64,000 nucleotides of DNA, taken from NCBI RefSeq assembly GCF_014205275.1, contig NZ_JACHND010000001.1, positions 4,340,001 to 4,404,000 on the forward strand. The letters run 5' to 3'. Shown one piece after another: positions 20,196 to 28,608 of this stretch. Source of the stretch: Sphaerisporangium siamense. Lineage in GTDB: Bacteria; Actinomycetota; Actinomycetes; Streptosporangiales; Streptosporangiaceae. The notes beneath the pieces were generated by a model. That model did not search any database. It worked only from the letters and a program-made list of their open reading frames with translations, and was not told where the DNA came from. A program made the translations under genes and the position numbers. The first letter of the stretch is position 1, and each line of letters opens with the position of its first letter.

Positions 20196-21323
20196 ATGGC
20201 GCCCATTCCCGACAGCCCGCGATCGGCGATCTCGGCGTCGCGGCCGCCGGTCCGCTCGGGCGACGTGCACGCCGCGCGCGGCAGGGACGTCAGGGACGAC
20301 ACCGAGGTCACGAAGAGCGCGGAGCTCGCCGAGAGCATGGCGGGCACGGGGATCGCGGAGAGCACGGAAGGCACCGCCGAGGTCCTCGGCGGCGAGGTGC
20401 ACCTGGCGTACGCGCGGCGCGCCGCCTCGGGCGTCGTCGCCGTGGCGGCCGGCTTCACCCCGCGCGGCGCCCGCGCCCGCGCCGAGACGCGGGCCACCGC
20501 CCTGGACGCGCTGTACGCCATCCCCGGCTCCCTGTCCGGCCCGGACGACGACGTCAGGGAGCTCGGTCTTGCCGACTTCATGCCCGAGCCGCCGGCCGAC
20601 ATCGAGGCGCGGGTCGCCGGCATCGGCCTGCTGAGCGGCGACAGCTACGCGCTGCCCGCCGGGATCGTGTGGCTGGGCGACAGGGACGGCCGCGTCGAGC
20701 CCACCACGGTCGGCGTGCCGGACGACGGCGAGGACGGCGCGATCGCCGACCTGCTCGCGCACGACATGGTGACCCGCTGGTGGGCGAGCCCCCGCACGCC
20801 GCTGCTGCGCGTCTCCGAGCACCTGCCGCGCCTGATCCCGGAGGGCGCCGCCGCGGCGGCGTCCCTGCTCGGGCTGCGGGTCTCGGCGTTCCTGCTACCC
20901 GGGCCCGACTTCCAGATCGCCGTGGCGGGGGTGAGCGGCGACGGCGCCACGATCGCCGCCGCGGCCGCGCGGACGGCGCGGGCCGCGGTGGGGGAGGCGT
21001 TCCTGCGCGCGATCGCCGCGCGGGCGCAGCCGTGGAGCACCCTGCCCGTGGCGGACTCGCTGCGCAGGCTCACGGTGTGGCACCGCGAGAGCGACTACCT
21101 GGCGTACCTGGAATGGTCGGCGCTGGAGGTGGACCCCACGGCGGTCGAGGCGATGGGCGTGGGCGCCGCGTCGCCGAGCTGGGCGGAGATCGCCACCCGC
21201 CGGTTCGGGCACGAGCCGGTCCTGGTGACGGCGTTCGGCCACGCGGTGAAGGTGGTCTGCCCGGGAGCCGCCTGCTACCGCACCGCCCCGCCGGGCACCC
21301 CGCTGCCCTGCCCGGTGCCGTAG
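20196..21323 (+). CDS. Divergent YcaO-like protein, probably lacking catalytic residues
   Basis: The 375-residue protein starts at ATG 20196 after GAGGAG. After about 60 low-complexity residues the chain follows the outline of a YcaO domain: VAAGFTPRGARARAETRATA where YcaO proteins have the AAlaEAlER segment, then YALPAGIVWL, then ADLLAHDMVTRWWASP where active members have an ELIERDA-type motif, and finally LGLRVSAFLLPGPDFQIAVAGVSGDG with an alanine-rich helix. The acidic ATP/Mg-binding residues expected in the second and third segments are not visible (AHDM in place of ERDA). YcaO enzymes activate peptide backbones in RiPP pathways, and degenerate copies act as partners. The assignment rests on pattern only. 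It lies 1.8 kb from a small frame with a GTTWD motif. Confidence 0.45.
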   Translation: MAPIPDSPRSAISASRPPVRSGDVHAARGRDVRDDTEVTKSAELAESMAGTGIAESTEGTAEVLGGEVHLAYARRAASGVVAVAAGFTPRGARARAETRATALDALYAIPGSLSGPDDDVRELGLADFMPEPPADIEARVAGIGLLSGDSYALPAGIVWLGDRDGRVEPTTVGVPDDGEDGAIADLLAHDMVTRWWASPRTPLLRVSEHLPRLIPEGAAAAASLLGLRVSAFLLPGPDFQIAVAGVSGDGATIAAAAARTARAAVGEAFLRAIAARAQPWSTLPVADSLRRLTVWHRESDYLAYLEWSALEVDPTAVEAMGVGAASPSWAEIATRRFGHEPVLVTAFGHAVKVVCPGAACYRTAPPGTPLPCPVP

Positions 21324-21408
21324 GACCCCCGGCCTGGTGACCGGGCGTGGGGGAGGCGGGCCCGCACTCGGAGAGAAGAGACGGGCGGGCCCGGTGTGAA
21401 GAGGCCGG

Positions 21409-21885
21409 CTAGGACTCGGCGGGACGGTCGCGGTCGTGGACCAGGCGCCAGAGCAGGGTGTTGAGCCGCGCGCGCTCGTCGGCGTCCAGCGGCGCGAGGA
21501 AGCTGTCCAGGGCGTTCAGCATGACCGGGGCCAGTTTGTCGTGCAGCAGGGCCTGGCCCTCGCCGGTGAGCCCGATCGCGTATTTACGCCGGTCGTCGGG
21601 GTTGCGGGCGCGCTGCACCAGGCCGAGCCTCTCCAGCCCGTCCACGACGCTGACCATTGTGGTCCTGTCGATTCCGTGAATGCGGGCCAGTTGCTGCTGG
21701 GACTGCGGGCCCAATGACTCGATGGCCGCGAGGACGATGAAATCCTTGGCGCGCAGGCCGAAGGGCTCGACCGCCGTTTCCAGGATGTCGCTGAAAAGAT
21801 CGTCGGCCTTGCTCAGCAGAACGCTCGTGGAACTGGACAGGAAGGCCGGGGGCAGGACATCGGCATGCGGGGAATCAGCGCTCAC
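21409..21885 (-). CDS. MarR-family transcriptional regulator
   Basis: The 158-residue protein has a winged helix-turn-helix: RAKDFIVLAAIESLGPQSQQ, LARIHGIDRTTMVSVVDGLE, wing RARNPDDRRKYAIGLTGEG. GTG 21885 is chosen because GGAAGG lies 7 bases upstream; the frame extends further but without a ribosome binding site. An inverted repeat at 21954-21976 could be its own operator. MarR proteins usually repress divergent or own genes and respond to small aromatic ligands. A second MarR gene lies just across the gap at 22282. Confidence 0.85.
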   Translation of the reverse strand: MSADSPHADVLPPAFLSSSTSVLLSKADDLFSDILETAVEPFGLRAKDFIVLAAIESLGPQSQQQLARIHGIDRTTMVSVVDGLERLGLVQRARNPDDRRKYAIGLTGEGQALLHDKLAPVMLNALDSFLAPLDADERARLNTLLWRLVHDRDRPAES

Positions 21886-21953
21886 GTGAATGCCTTCCGT
21901 GGGGAACTGTCCGGAAATGCGTGGCATGCCGTTATTGCTACGCCGCCATATGG

Positions 21954-21976
21954 CAAGAGTGTCACATGTGCTCTTG
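21954..21976. promoter_or_regulatory. Inverted repeat, possible MarR operator
   Basis: CAAGAG at 21954-21959 and CTCTTG at 21971-21976 form a perfect inverted repeat with an 11-base spacer containing CACATGTG, about 70 bases upstream of the MarR start. Size and position fit a MarR dimer site. Binding is inference. Confidence 0.4.
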
Positions 21977-22110
21977 TGCGACGCAACAGCGGAAGAAAAA
22001 CCGTCAGGATCACTGATTGACAAGATTGCTGACGATCTGCCAAGCTACCTATTGGCGAGGGTCGGACTGCCCTGCCCGGTGTTCACCGCCGTGTGGCGAG
22101 GAGGGTTTCC

Positions 22111-22242
22111 ATGTCCGAAGACGGGCGCGGCGGCCCCGACGCCGGCACCACCTGGGACGAGCTGAGCGCCCTCTGGGAAGAGGTGCGCGACATCGTGTCG
22201 GCGTGGGAGCAGTCCCAGCCGCTCGACGGGCGCGAGGGCTGA
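22111..22242 (+). CDS. Small protein with GTTWD motif
   Basis: This 43-residue acidic reading frame begins with an ATG 6-7 bases after GAGGAGGG, a near-ideal ribosome binding site. It carries PDAGTTWDELSALWEEV, followed by a predicted amphipathic helix. The same GTTWD core recurs in the small proteins at 24268-23867 and 31396-31298 (both minus strand), always after a Pro- or Ala-rich stretch. No known family is recognised. It could be a peptide signal, a RiPP precursor or a small regulator; it could also be a chance frame. It lies between two MarR genes and 40 bases before the second, so cotranscription with that gene is likely. Confidence 0.5.
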   Translation: MSEDGRGGPDAGTTWDELSALWEEVRDIVSAWEQSQPLDGREG

Positions 22243-22281
22243 GCCGCCCCGGTCCCGAGGTCCTGTGAAGGAGGGGAAGGC

Positions 22282-22752
22282 ATGGGCGGAACCCGGCGCG
22301 AACCCGCGCCGGCCGCGCCGTTGCTCGCCGAGTCCACGGCCTGGCTGCTGAACGGCGCCGCGCGCGAGGTCACGCTGAGGCTCGAACGGGCGTTGCGTGG
22401 CGACGAGCTGCGCTGGCGCGACTACGGCGTGCTCGGCGTGCTGGAGGCCGCGGGCCCGCTGTCCCAGCAGGAGGTCGGGCGGCGCCTCGGCGTCGACCGC
22501 TCCACGATGGTGCACATCATCGACGTCCTGGAACGGCGCGGGCTGGTGGCGCGCGGGCGCGACCGCGCCGACCGCAGGGCGTACGCCATCGAGCTCACCG
22601 AGGGCGGGCGCGCGTTCCTGCGCGACACCCTGCATCCCCTGACCGCCGAGGTGCACGAGGAGCTGATCGGCGGGCTCTCCGCCGAGGACCGCGCGCATCT
22701 GGACCGCATTCTCACGCTCCTGGCCTCGCGGGCCGAGGAGCGCACGATGTGA
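22282..22752 (+). CDS. MarR-family transcriptional regulator
   Basis: The 156-residue protein has the MarR winged helix: WRDYGVLGVLEAAGPLSQQE, VGRRLGVDRSTMVHIIDVLE, wing RGRDRADRRAYAIELTEGG. The start follows a rich GGAGGGGAAGG ribosome binding site. It resembles the MarR protein at 21409-21885 in this core. The preceding GTTWD mini-gene and this gene run in the same direction. Its ligand is not predictable. Confidence 0.85.
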   Translation: MGGTRREPAPAAPLLAESTAWLLNGAAREVTLRLERALRGDELRWRDYGVLGVLEAAGPLSQQEVGRRLGVDRSTMVHIIDVLERRGLVARGRDRADRRAYAIELTEGGRAFLRDTLHPLTAEVHEELIGGLSAEDRAHLDRILTLLASRAEERTM

Positions 22753-22768
22753 TGGTATACGAACCATC
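22751..22768. promoter_or_regulatory. Short inverted repeat at the MarR stop
   Basis: GATGGT at 22751-22756 and ACCATC at 22763-22768 form a perfect 6-bp repeat with a 6-base centre, overlapping the MarR stop codon and lying about 100 bases upstream of the TrmB/LuxR regulator start. It may be an operator for that gene. Confidence 0.3.
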
Positions 22769-22870
22769 TGATGTCTGATAATTTGTGATTACACATATCC
22801 TGGGGGAGCGGACGCGGGGTGGGAACCCCGGAGTCCTCCCCGGGTGAAGTACATGGCCAGGAGGCGCGCC

Positions 22871-23857
22871 ATGGACGTTTCCGTGATCGGACTCACCGAT
22901 GAGGCGGTGGAGGTCTATCGCTACTTCCTGCGAAACCCGGGCGCCGGCGTCGGATCGATCCGGCAGGGCCTCGACCTCGACCCCGACAGCGTCGAAGCCG
23001 CCGTGGAGACGCTGGCGAACCTGCAACTGATCGACCTCGCCGACCGGCACCGGGTGGTCGCCACCGAACCCCGCATCGGCATCGAGCGCCTCATCGAGGA
23101 ACGCCTCAACGAGCTGAACACCGCGATCCGCCGCGTGCTCGCGGCCCGCGACGCCATCGCCGCCTTCGTCGAGGACCAGCGGCACGGCGAGAACGCCACT
23201 TCCATGCTCGACATCGAGCGCGTGGAGGGCCTGGACCGCGTGCGCCAGCGGCTGGACGACCTGGGCTTCTTCTCCTACCGGGAGACCCTGTGCCTGCACC
23301 CGGGCGGCCCGCTGTCGCCCGGAGCCATCGAGACCGCGCTGCCCCTGGACACCCGCTCCCTGCGGCGCGGCCTCGCGGTCAAGGCGGTGTACCACCCCAA
23401 GGCCCTGGACGACCCGCTGATGTCCGCCTACCTGCGCGACGTCGTCGGCCTCGGCGGCCAGATCCGCATCACCGAGGACCCCATGGACCGCATGGTGATC
23501 TTCGACCGCAGCGTCGCGGTCGTGCCGATCCACCCCAAGGAGAGCGCCAGGGGCGCCCTGCTGGTCCGCGAGGCCGGCCTGGTCTCCCAACTCGTCACCT
23601 ACTTCGACGGCGTCTGGGACGCCGCCGTCGACTTCCGCGAGTTCACCGAGCCCAGCACCGACGGGCCGCTCCTGTCCGACCTCGAGCGCCGCGTGCTCGC
23701 CGTGATGGCCACCGCCGACAAGGACGAGATCGCGGCGCGCGAGATCGACGTCTCGGTGCGCACCTACCGGCGCTACGTCGCCGACCTGATGGCCAGGCTC
23801 GGCGCCGTCAACCGTTTCCAGGCCGCGTTGCGCGCCAAAGAGGAGAACTGGATCTGA
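22871..23857 (+). CDS. TrmB-like/LuxR-type transcriptional regulator
   Basis: The 328-residue protein begins at ATG 22871 after AGGAGG. Residues about 1-75 resemble a TrmB-type winged helix (GLTDEAVEVYRYFLRNPGAG, VEAAVETLANLQLI). A helical linker and a central domain (KAVYHPKALDDPLMSAYLRD, DRMVIFDRSVAVVPIHPKES) follow, the latter like the phospholipase-D-like sensor part of such regulators. The C-terminal 60 residues form a LuxR-type helix-turn-helix (LERRVLAVMA, EIDVSVRTYRRYVADLMARLGA). It lacks a receiver domain, so it senses by another route. It lies convergent to the GTTWD protein at 23867-24268 and is the best local candidate to bind the shared upstream element described below. Confidence 0.8.
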   Translation: MDVSVIGLTDEAVEVYRYFLRNPGAGVGSIRQGLDLDPDSVEAAVETLANLQLIDLADRHRVVATEPRIGIERLIEERLNELNTAIRRVLAARDAIAAFVEDQRHGENATSMLDIERVEGLDRVRQRLDDLGFFSYRETLCLHPGGPLSPGAIETALPLDTRSLRRGLAVKAVYHPKALDDPLMSAYLRDVVGLGGQIRITEDPMDRMVIFDRSVAVVPIHPKESARGALLVREAGLVSQLVTYFDGVWDAAVDFREFTEPSTDGPLLSDLERRVLAVMATADKDEIAAREIDVSVRTYRRYVADLMARLGAVNRFQAALRAKEENWI

Positions 23858-23866
23858 GCCTCGGGT

Positions 23867-24268
23867 TCACGCCGGCGGGGGCAGCGTCCTGCACGCCGCC
23901 ACCTCCCACTCGCCGACCTCCGGATTGGTGAGCACGGCGGCCACCTCGTCGCGAATTCGCGCCGCCGCGGGAAGGTCGGCGTGCACCCGCAGTGCCATTC
24001 CGTCGCCGGTCTGTTTCACGTCCTTGCGCCAGTGCCGGGGCAGCAGCGAGAGAATCCTGATTCCCGCGACCAGGGAATTGGGCGCGGTGTTCCCGTCCCT
24101 GCGGCGTATTGTCAGCTCGACCAGAGCCGGCGCTTGCCCGTCGCCGTCGTCCCCGTCGGGCGGGGCCGTGGAATCCCAGGTCGTGCCGGGTACGGTGGCC
24201 GCCGGGGCGCGGCCGTCATCGATGCCGGAGGGCGCGCTGCCGATCGGCGTGGTTCTTGTGGGCGTCAT
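23867..24268 (-). CDS. Conserved small protein: GTTWD leader fused to an 85-residue-family domain
   Basis: The 133-residue protein has two parts. The N-terminal part begins MTPTRTTPIG and reaches ATVPGTTWDSTAPP near residue 35. The C-terminal part, ALVELTIRRRDG onwards, is clearly homologous to the separate 85-residue protein at 31025-31282 (shared IRIL-LLPR-W-KD, IRD-VA--LTNPEV--W-V-AC). In the 31-kb locus the leader and domain are separate adjacent genes. Here they are one frame, as if a stop codon had been lost or never formed. No known family is recognised. The C-terminal domain may have a small alpha/beta fold. A conserved 40-bp element lies 83-122 bases upstream. Confidence 0.7.
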   Translation of the reverse strand: MTPTRTTPIGSAPSGIDDGRAPAATVPGTTWDSTAPPDGDDGDGQAPALVELTIRRRDGNTAPNSLVAGIRILSLLPRHWRKDVKQTGDGMALRVHADLPAAARIRDEVAAVLTNPEVGEWEVAACRTLPPPA

Positions 24269-24350
24269 TTCCCGATCCGTTTTCTGCGTGTGCGATGCCG
24301 GGTCTCATACGACAACTTTGGGGGAAAGGAGGCCGCCCGGCCAGCCGATG

Positions 24351-24390
24351 CGAGGACAGCATGTTGCCTGCCCCGTAGCAGCTTGTTGCC
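24351..24390 (-). promoter_or_regulatory. Conserved upstream element, copy 1
   Basis: A 40-bp block upstream of the 133-residue GTTWD protein matches the block at 31502-31540. Read on the plus strand, the shared pattern is CGArGrCAGCAwGTTGC followed by GCAGCTTnyTGCC. On the gene strand this copy shows two direct repeats, GGCAACAAGC and GGCAACATGC, 22 bp apart, about two helical turns. It lies between divergent genes, so it may also control the epimerase gene at 24513. Confidence 0.6.
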
Positions 24391-24512
24391 AAGAAAAGCC
24401 GCCCCGCGGTGTTGAAAAGGCGTCGCACCGCTCACCGGGCGATCAGCACACTCGGAGATGACAGCCGGGAGCGCCAGGGATTTCACTGGTCTGGATCCGA
24501 GGAGATGATCTG

Positions 24513-25574
24513 ATGCTGGTAAGCGTGACCGGCGGCACCGGATTCGTCGGCGCACATTCGGTCGCGGCCTTTGTGCGCGATGGCCACCGCGTCCGCCTGC
24601 TCGTGCGCGACCCCGCGAAGGCCGCCCGCGTCCTCGCGCCGCTCGGCGTCGACGCCGGCGCCGTCGAGCTGGTCCCGGGCGACGTCACCGACGAGCCGAG
24701 CGTTGCGCGGGCGACGCGCGGCGCCGAGGCCGTCCTGCACGCCGCCTCGGTGTACTCCTTCGACAGCAGGCGGCACGCCGAGACGCGCCGCACCAACGAG
24801 CGCGGCACGGCCGTCGTGCTCGGCGCCGCCCGCCGGGCGGGCGTCCGGCGCGTCCTGCACGTCTCCAGCGTCGCCGCCCTGTTCCCCGGAACCCCCGGCC
24901 CCGGCGGGCGGGTGATCGACGCGGACTCGCCGGTCGGGCGGCCCCGCGAGACGTACATGGCGAGCAAGGCGGCCGCCGAGGCCGTCGCCCGGGCCCATCA
25001 GGAGGACGGGGCGCCCGTCGTCATCACCTACCCGCCCGCGCTGCTCGGCCCGCACGACCCGAACCTCGGCGACCAGACCTCGCGGCTGCGCGCGGTGCTG
25101 CGCGGCCTGACGCCGATGTGGCCGGGCGGAGGCTTCCCCCTCGGGGACGTGCGCGACACCGCCGAGCTGCACGCCCGGCTGCTCACCGCGCCGGACGACG
25201 TGCCCGGCCGGCACTTCGGCCCCGGCCGCTACCTCACCACCCGCGCGTACGTGGACGTGCTGCGCGAGGTCACCGGCCGCGCCCTGCCCGCGGTGTTCCT
25301 CCCGGCCGCGGCGATGCTCCCGGCCGGGGCGCTCGCCGGTCTGCTGCAGCGGGTGTGGCCGTGGCACATCCCCGCCGAGTACGGCGCCATCTACACCTGC
25401 GCCTGCGCCACCCGGGTGGCCGGGCACGCGAGCACCTACGGGATCGCCCCCCGGCCCGTCGCCGAGACCGCCGCCGACACGGTGCGCTGGCTGCACGAGA
25501 CGGGCCGCCTGACCGCCGGGCAGGCGGGGGCGGCGGCCCGCCGGCCGGGCCTTGTGTCAGGAGGAGCGCGATGA
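24513..25574 (+). CDS. NAD(P)-dependent epimerase/dehydratase (extended SDR)
   Basis: The 353-residue protein starts with a Rossmann motif, VSVTGGTGFVGAHSVAAF (GxxGxxG), and contains HVSSVAALFP and YMASKAAAEAVAR, which supply the Ser and YxxxK active site (Tyr-Met-Ala-Ser-Lys). Length and layout fit extended SDRs acting on sugar nucleotides, dihydroflavonol-like ketones or acyl intermediates; the substrate cannot be read from sequence. GAGGAG precedes the ATG. Its stop overlaps the start of the carboxylase gene (ATGA), which indicates translational coupling, so the pair probably serves one pathway. Confidence 0.82.
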   Translation: MLVSVTGGTGFVGAHSVAAFVRDGHRVRLLVRDPAKAARVLAPLGVDAGAVELVPGDVTDEPSVARATRGAEAVLHAASVYSFDSRRHAETRRTNERGTAVVLGAARRAGVRRVLHVSSVAALFPGTPGPGGRVIDADSPVGRPRETYMASKAAAEAVARAHQEDGAPVVITYPPALLGPHDPNLGDQTSRLRAVLRGLTPMWPGGGFPLGDVRDTAELHARLLTAPDDVPGRHFGPGRYLTTRAYVDVLREVTGRALPAVFLPAAAMLPAGALAGLLQRVWPWHIPAEYGAIYTCACATRVAGHASTYGIAPRPVAETAADTVRWLHETGRLTAGQAGAAARRPGLVSGGAR

Positions 25575-27298
25575 GGGGAGAAGCCGCCATGGGCGAGCGG
25601 ACCGCGACCGGCCCGGACCTCGACCCCTCCGACGTGCCGATCGAGCCGCTGACCCCGCTCGGCCCGGTGAGCCCGCTCGACTTCGTCCCGGTCCCGGTGC
25701 CCCGCCGCGAGCAGGACGGCCCGGCCAGGCCCGCCGAGGCGCCCGCCCCGCCCGGCATGGCGGCGCTGCGCGAGCGGCGCGACGGCCTGCGCGACCGCAT
25801 CGTCGCCGGCCGTCCCGACGGCGTCGCCCGCCAGCACGCGCTCGGCAAGCTCACCGCGCGCGAGCGCATCGACGCCCTGCTCGACGAGGACTCGTTCATC
25901 GAGCTGGACATGTACCGCCGCCACCAGGCGCACGGCCTGCGCATCGAGGAGAACCGCCCGCACACCGACGGCGTCGTCACCGGCTCGGGCACCATCCACG
26001 GCCGCCGCGTCTTCGTCTACGCCCAGGATTTCACCGTCTTCGGCGGCTCGCTCGGCGCCGCGCACGCGGCGAAGATCCACAAGGTGATGGACCTGGCCAT
26101 CTCCACCGGCGCGCCGCTGATCGGCCTGCTCGACAGCGGCGGCGCCCGCATCCAGGAGGGCGTGGTCGCGCTCAGCGGGTACGGCGGCATCTTCCAGCGC
26201 AGCGTGCAGGCGTCCGGCGTGATCCCGCAGATCAGCGTCGTGCTCGGCCCGTGCGCCGGGGGAGCGGCCTACACCGTGGCGCTCGCCGACTTCGCCTTCA
26301 TGGTGCGCGACATCGCCCAGATGTACCTGACGGGGCCCGACGTCGTGGCGGCCGTCAGCGGCCAGCGCGTCAGCCACGCCGAGCTCGGCGGCGCCGACGT
26401 GCACGGCGGGCGGTCGGGCCTCGCGACGTTCGTGTACGACGACGAGCGGAGCTGCCTGGCCGAGGTCAGGTACCTGGTGTCGATGCTGCCCGCCAACAAC
26501 ATGGAGTTCCCCCCGGCCGAGCCGCCCCGCGACGCCACCGCCGACGAGCGACCCCGGCTGGCCGGCATCGTCCCCGTCGAGCCGAACAAGCCCTACGACA
26601 TGCGGCTCGTCATGGCCGAGATCCTCGACGACGGGGACTTCATGGAGGTGCACCAGGACTGGGCGCAGAACGTCGTCTGCGCGCTCGGCCGCCTCGACGG
26701 CGAGGTGGTCGGCGTGGTCGGCAACCAGCCCATGGTGCTGGCCGGGGTGCTGGACGTCACCGCCTCGCAGAAGGCCGCGCGCTTCGTCCGGTTCTGCGAT
26801 GCCTTCAACATCCCCCTGGTCACGCTCATCGACGTGCCCGGCTTCCTGCCCGGCGTCGACCAGGAGCACGCGGGCATCATCCGGCACGGCGCCAAGCTCC
26901 TGTACGCCTACTGCGAGGCCACCGTGCCGCGCGTCCACGTCATCGTCCGCAAGGCCTACGGCGGCGCGTACATCGTCATGGACTCCCGCACGATCGGCAC
27001 CGACCTGTCCCTGGCGTGGCCGACCAACGAGATCGCGGTCATGGGCGCGGAGGGCGCCGTCAACGTCATCTTCCGCAAGGAGCTGGCCGCCTCGATGGAC
27101 CCGGCCCGGCTGCGCGCCGAGCTGGTCGCCGAGTACACCGAGCAGCTCATGCACCCGCACTACGCCGCCGAGCGCGGCCTGGTGGACGACGTCATCGACC
27201 CCGTGCAGACCCGCGCGGCGGTCGCGCGCGGCCTGGCGATGCTGCGCAACAAGCGCAGGCCCGCGCCGCAGCGCAAGCACGGCAACGTGCCGCTGTGA
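25571..27298 (+). CDS. Acyl-CoA carboxylase beta (carboxyltransferase) subunit
   Basis: The 575-residue protein shows the crotonase-fold carboxyltransferase signatures of PccB/AccD proteins: FGGSLGAAHAAKIHKVMD, LLDSGGARIQEGV, GPCAGGAAYTVAL, VDVPGFLPGVDQEHAGIIRHG near the C-terminal domain, and RKAYGGAYIVMDS. About 55 extra N-terminal residues rich in proline precede the domain. The start at 25571 overlaps the epimerase stop and follows GGAGGAG. It would transfer carboxyl from carboxybiotin to acetyl-, propionyl- or a longer acyl-CoA, making polyketide extender units. The biotinylated alpha subunit is not in the window, so a shared housekeeping alpha subunit is likely. Confidence 0.92.
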   Translation: MRGEAAMGERTATGPDLDPSDVPIEPLTPLGPVSPLDFVPVPVPRREQDGPARPAEAPAPPGMAALRERRDGLRDRIVAGRPDGVARQHALGKLTARERIDALLDEDSFIELDMYRRHQAHGLRIEENRPHTDGVVTGSGTIHGRRVFVYAQDFTVFGGSLGAAHAAKIHKVMDLAISTGAPLIGLLDSGGARIQEGVVALSGYGGIFQRSVQASGVIPQISVVLGPCAGGAAYTVALADFAFMVRDIAQMYLTGPDVVAAVSGQRVSHAELGGADVHGGRSGLATFVYDDERSCLAEVRYLVSMLPANNMEFPPAEPPRDATADERPRLAGIVPVEPNKPYDMRLVMAEILDDGDFMEVHQDWAQNVVCALGRLDGEVVGVVGNQPMVLAGVLDVTASQKAARFVRFCDAFNIPLVTLIDVPGFLPGVDQEHAGIIRHGAKLLYAYCEATVPRVHVIVRKAYGGAYIVMDSRTIGTDLSLAWPTNEIAVMGAEGAVNVIFRKELAASMDPARLRAELVAEYTEQLMHPHYAAERGLVDDVIDPVQTRAAVARGLAMLRNKRRPAPQRKHGNVPL

Positions 27299-27343
27299 CG
27301 CGTGGGCTTTATGGGTCCGCCCCGTGCTTTCCGTGTCCGCGTC

Positions 27344-27364
27344 GTTTCCCGGCGCAAGGGAAAC
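27344..27364 (+). terminator. Short hairpin after the carboxylase gene
   Basis: GTTTCCC at 27344-27350 pairs with GGGAAAC at 27358-27364 across 7 bases, followed by CCTTCCCC. It lies about 45 bases after the stop. The stem is short, so this call is tentative. Confidence 0.4.
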
Positions 27365-27541
27365 CCTTCCCCATACCCGGCCGGGAAGAGTGAGCATATG
27401 AGAAGAAGACCCGGTGTGCGTTCTCTCCGACAATTGACGTGATTTCCCGTGCCGCACGAGAAACGCGCGGCCGGGATCACCCGGCGCGCGACCACCCGCG
27501 CGCCGGCGTACGGCCATGAACGTGGAAATCGAGGTTCGCCC

Positions 27542-28111
27542 ATGGCTACAGAGACCGCCCGGCTCGGTTCCGTCGATTCCGGATCGGCGTTGAACGGCCG
27601 CCACCACAAGGCCGCGCTGTACGTCTTCGCGTTCATCGTGCTCGCCCACTGGGCCGAGCACATCGCCCAGGCGATACAGATCTACGTTCTCGGCTGGCCG
27701 CTGCCCGAGGCCCGCGGCGTGCTCGGGCTGCCGTTCCCGTGGCTCGTGAAGTCGGAGTGGATGCACTACGGCTACGCGCTGCTCATGCTCGTCGGCCTGA
27801 TCATGCTGCGCAAGGGCTTCACCGGCAGGTCGCGCACCTGGTGGAACATCTCGCTCGGCATTCAGGTCTGGCACCACTTCGAGCACCTGCTGCTGCTCCT
27901 GCAGGCGCTGACCGGCAACAACCTGGCCGGCAAGCCCGTCCCGACGAGCATCATCCAGCTCCTGGTGCCGCGCGTGGAACTGCACCTGTTCTACAACACC
28001 GTCGTGTTCATCCCCATGGTCGTGGCCATGATCCTGCACCTGCGCCCGAACGCGGCCGAGCGCGCCGAGGCGAGGTGCACCTGCGCCGTGCCCGTGCCGG
28101 CGCGGGCATGA
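27542..28111 (+). CDS. Polytopic membrane protein with His-rich motifs
   Basis: The 189-residue protein has four or five hydrophobic segments, beginning with AALYVFAFIVLAHWAEHIAQ. Conserved-looking histidines sit at membrane boundaries: HWAEH, SEWMHYGYAL, WHHFEH and VELHLFYN. This layout suggests a metal-binding membrane enzyme or sensor, but no named family is recognised. ATG 27542 is chosen because it begins the recognisable chain just after GAGG; the open frame upstream is unsupported. It overlaps the next gene by four bases (ATGA), so the two membrane proteins probably work together. Confidence 0.65.
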   Translation: MATETARLGSVDSGSALNGRHHKAALYVFAFIVLAHWAEHIAQAIQIYVLGWPLPEARGVLGLPFPWLVKSEWMHYGYALLMLVGLIMLRKGFTGRSRTWWNISLGIQVWHHFEHLLLLLQALTGNNLAGKPVPTSIIQLLVPRVELHLFYNTVVFIPMVVAMILHLRPNAAERAEARCTCAVPVPARA

Positions 28112-28572
28112 CAGCCGGAAGGCGGAGGCGTTCTCCGTTCCTCACCGTCGTCCTGACCTTCATCGGCGCACTGCTGCTGTATCTGGCCGTGCCGAACATC
28201 GGCCCGACCCTGCGGGCCGCGCGGGCGGAGGGGACGCCGGGCGAGTTCACCGCCCGGCGGCTCTACTGCATCCAGCACCCCGGGCACGAGAGCTGCACCT
28301 GGCTCGGGGACTTCCGCACGAAGTCCGGGGAGATCCGCACCGACATCGCCCTGTACGGCAGTGATCGAACTATGCTCCGCGCCGGGGAGAGCACCAGGGC
28401 CGTCGACGTGGGGCGGCCCAACCAGGTCTACGGCCCCGGCGGCTCCAACGAGTGGATCTTCACGGGCCTGCTGCTCCTGGCGGGCCTGGCGATCCTGGTC
28501 TTCCTGTACGCCCCGCGGTCGCGCGGACCGGCGCGCGGGCGCCCCGCCGAGGAGGCGGCGGCCGGAGTCTGA
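28108..28572 (+). CDS. Small membrane protein with two TM segments
   Basis: The 154-residue protein starts with GRRRRSPFLTVVLTFIGALL, a membrane segment with a positively charged front. A roughly 75-residue external loop follows, with two cysteines (LYCIQHPGHESCTWLG), then a second membrane segment (WIFTGLLLLAGLAILVFLY). The two cysteines could form a disulfide outside the membrane. No family is recognised. It overlaps the preceding membrane gene by four bases and is likely cotranslated. Confidence 0.6.
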   Translation: MTAGRRRRSPFLTVVLTFIGALLLYLAVPNIGPTLRAARAEGTPGEFTARRLYCIQHPGHESCTWLGDFRTKSGEIRTDIALYGSDRTMLRAGESTRAVDVGRPNQVYGPGGSNEWIFTGLLLLAGLAILVFLYAPRSRGPARGRPAEEAAAGV

Positions 28573-28608
28573 CGGAGGCACGTCATCCCGGGGACCGACA
28601 CCACGATC

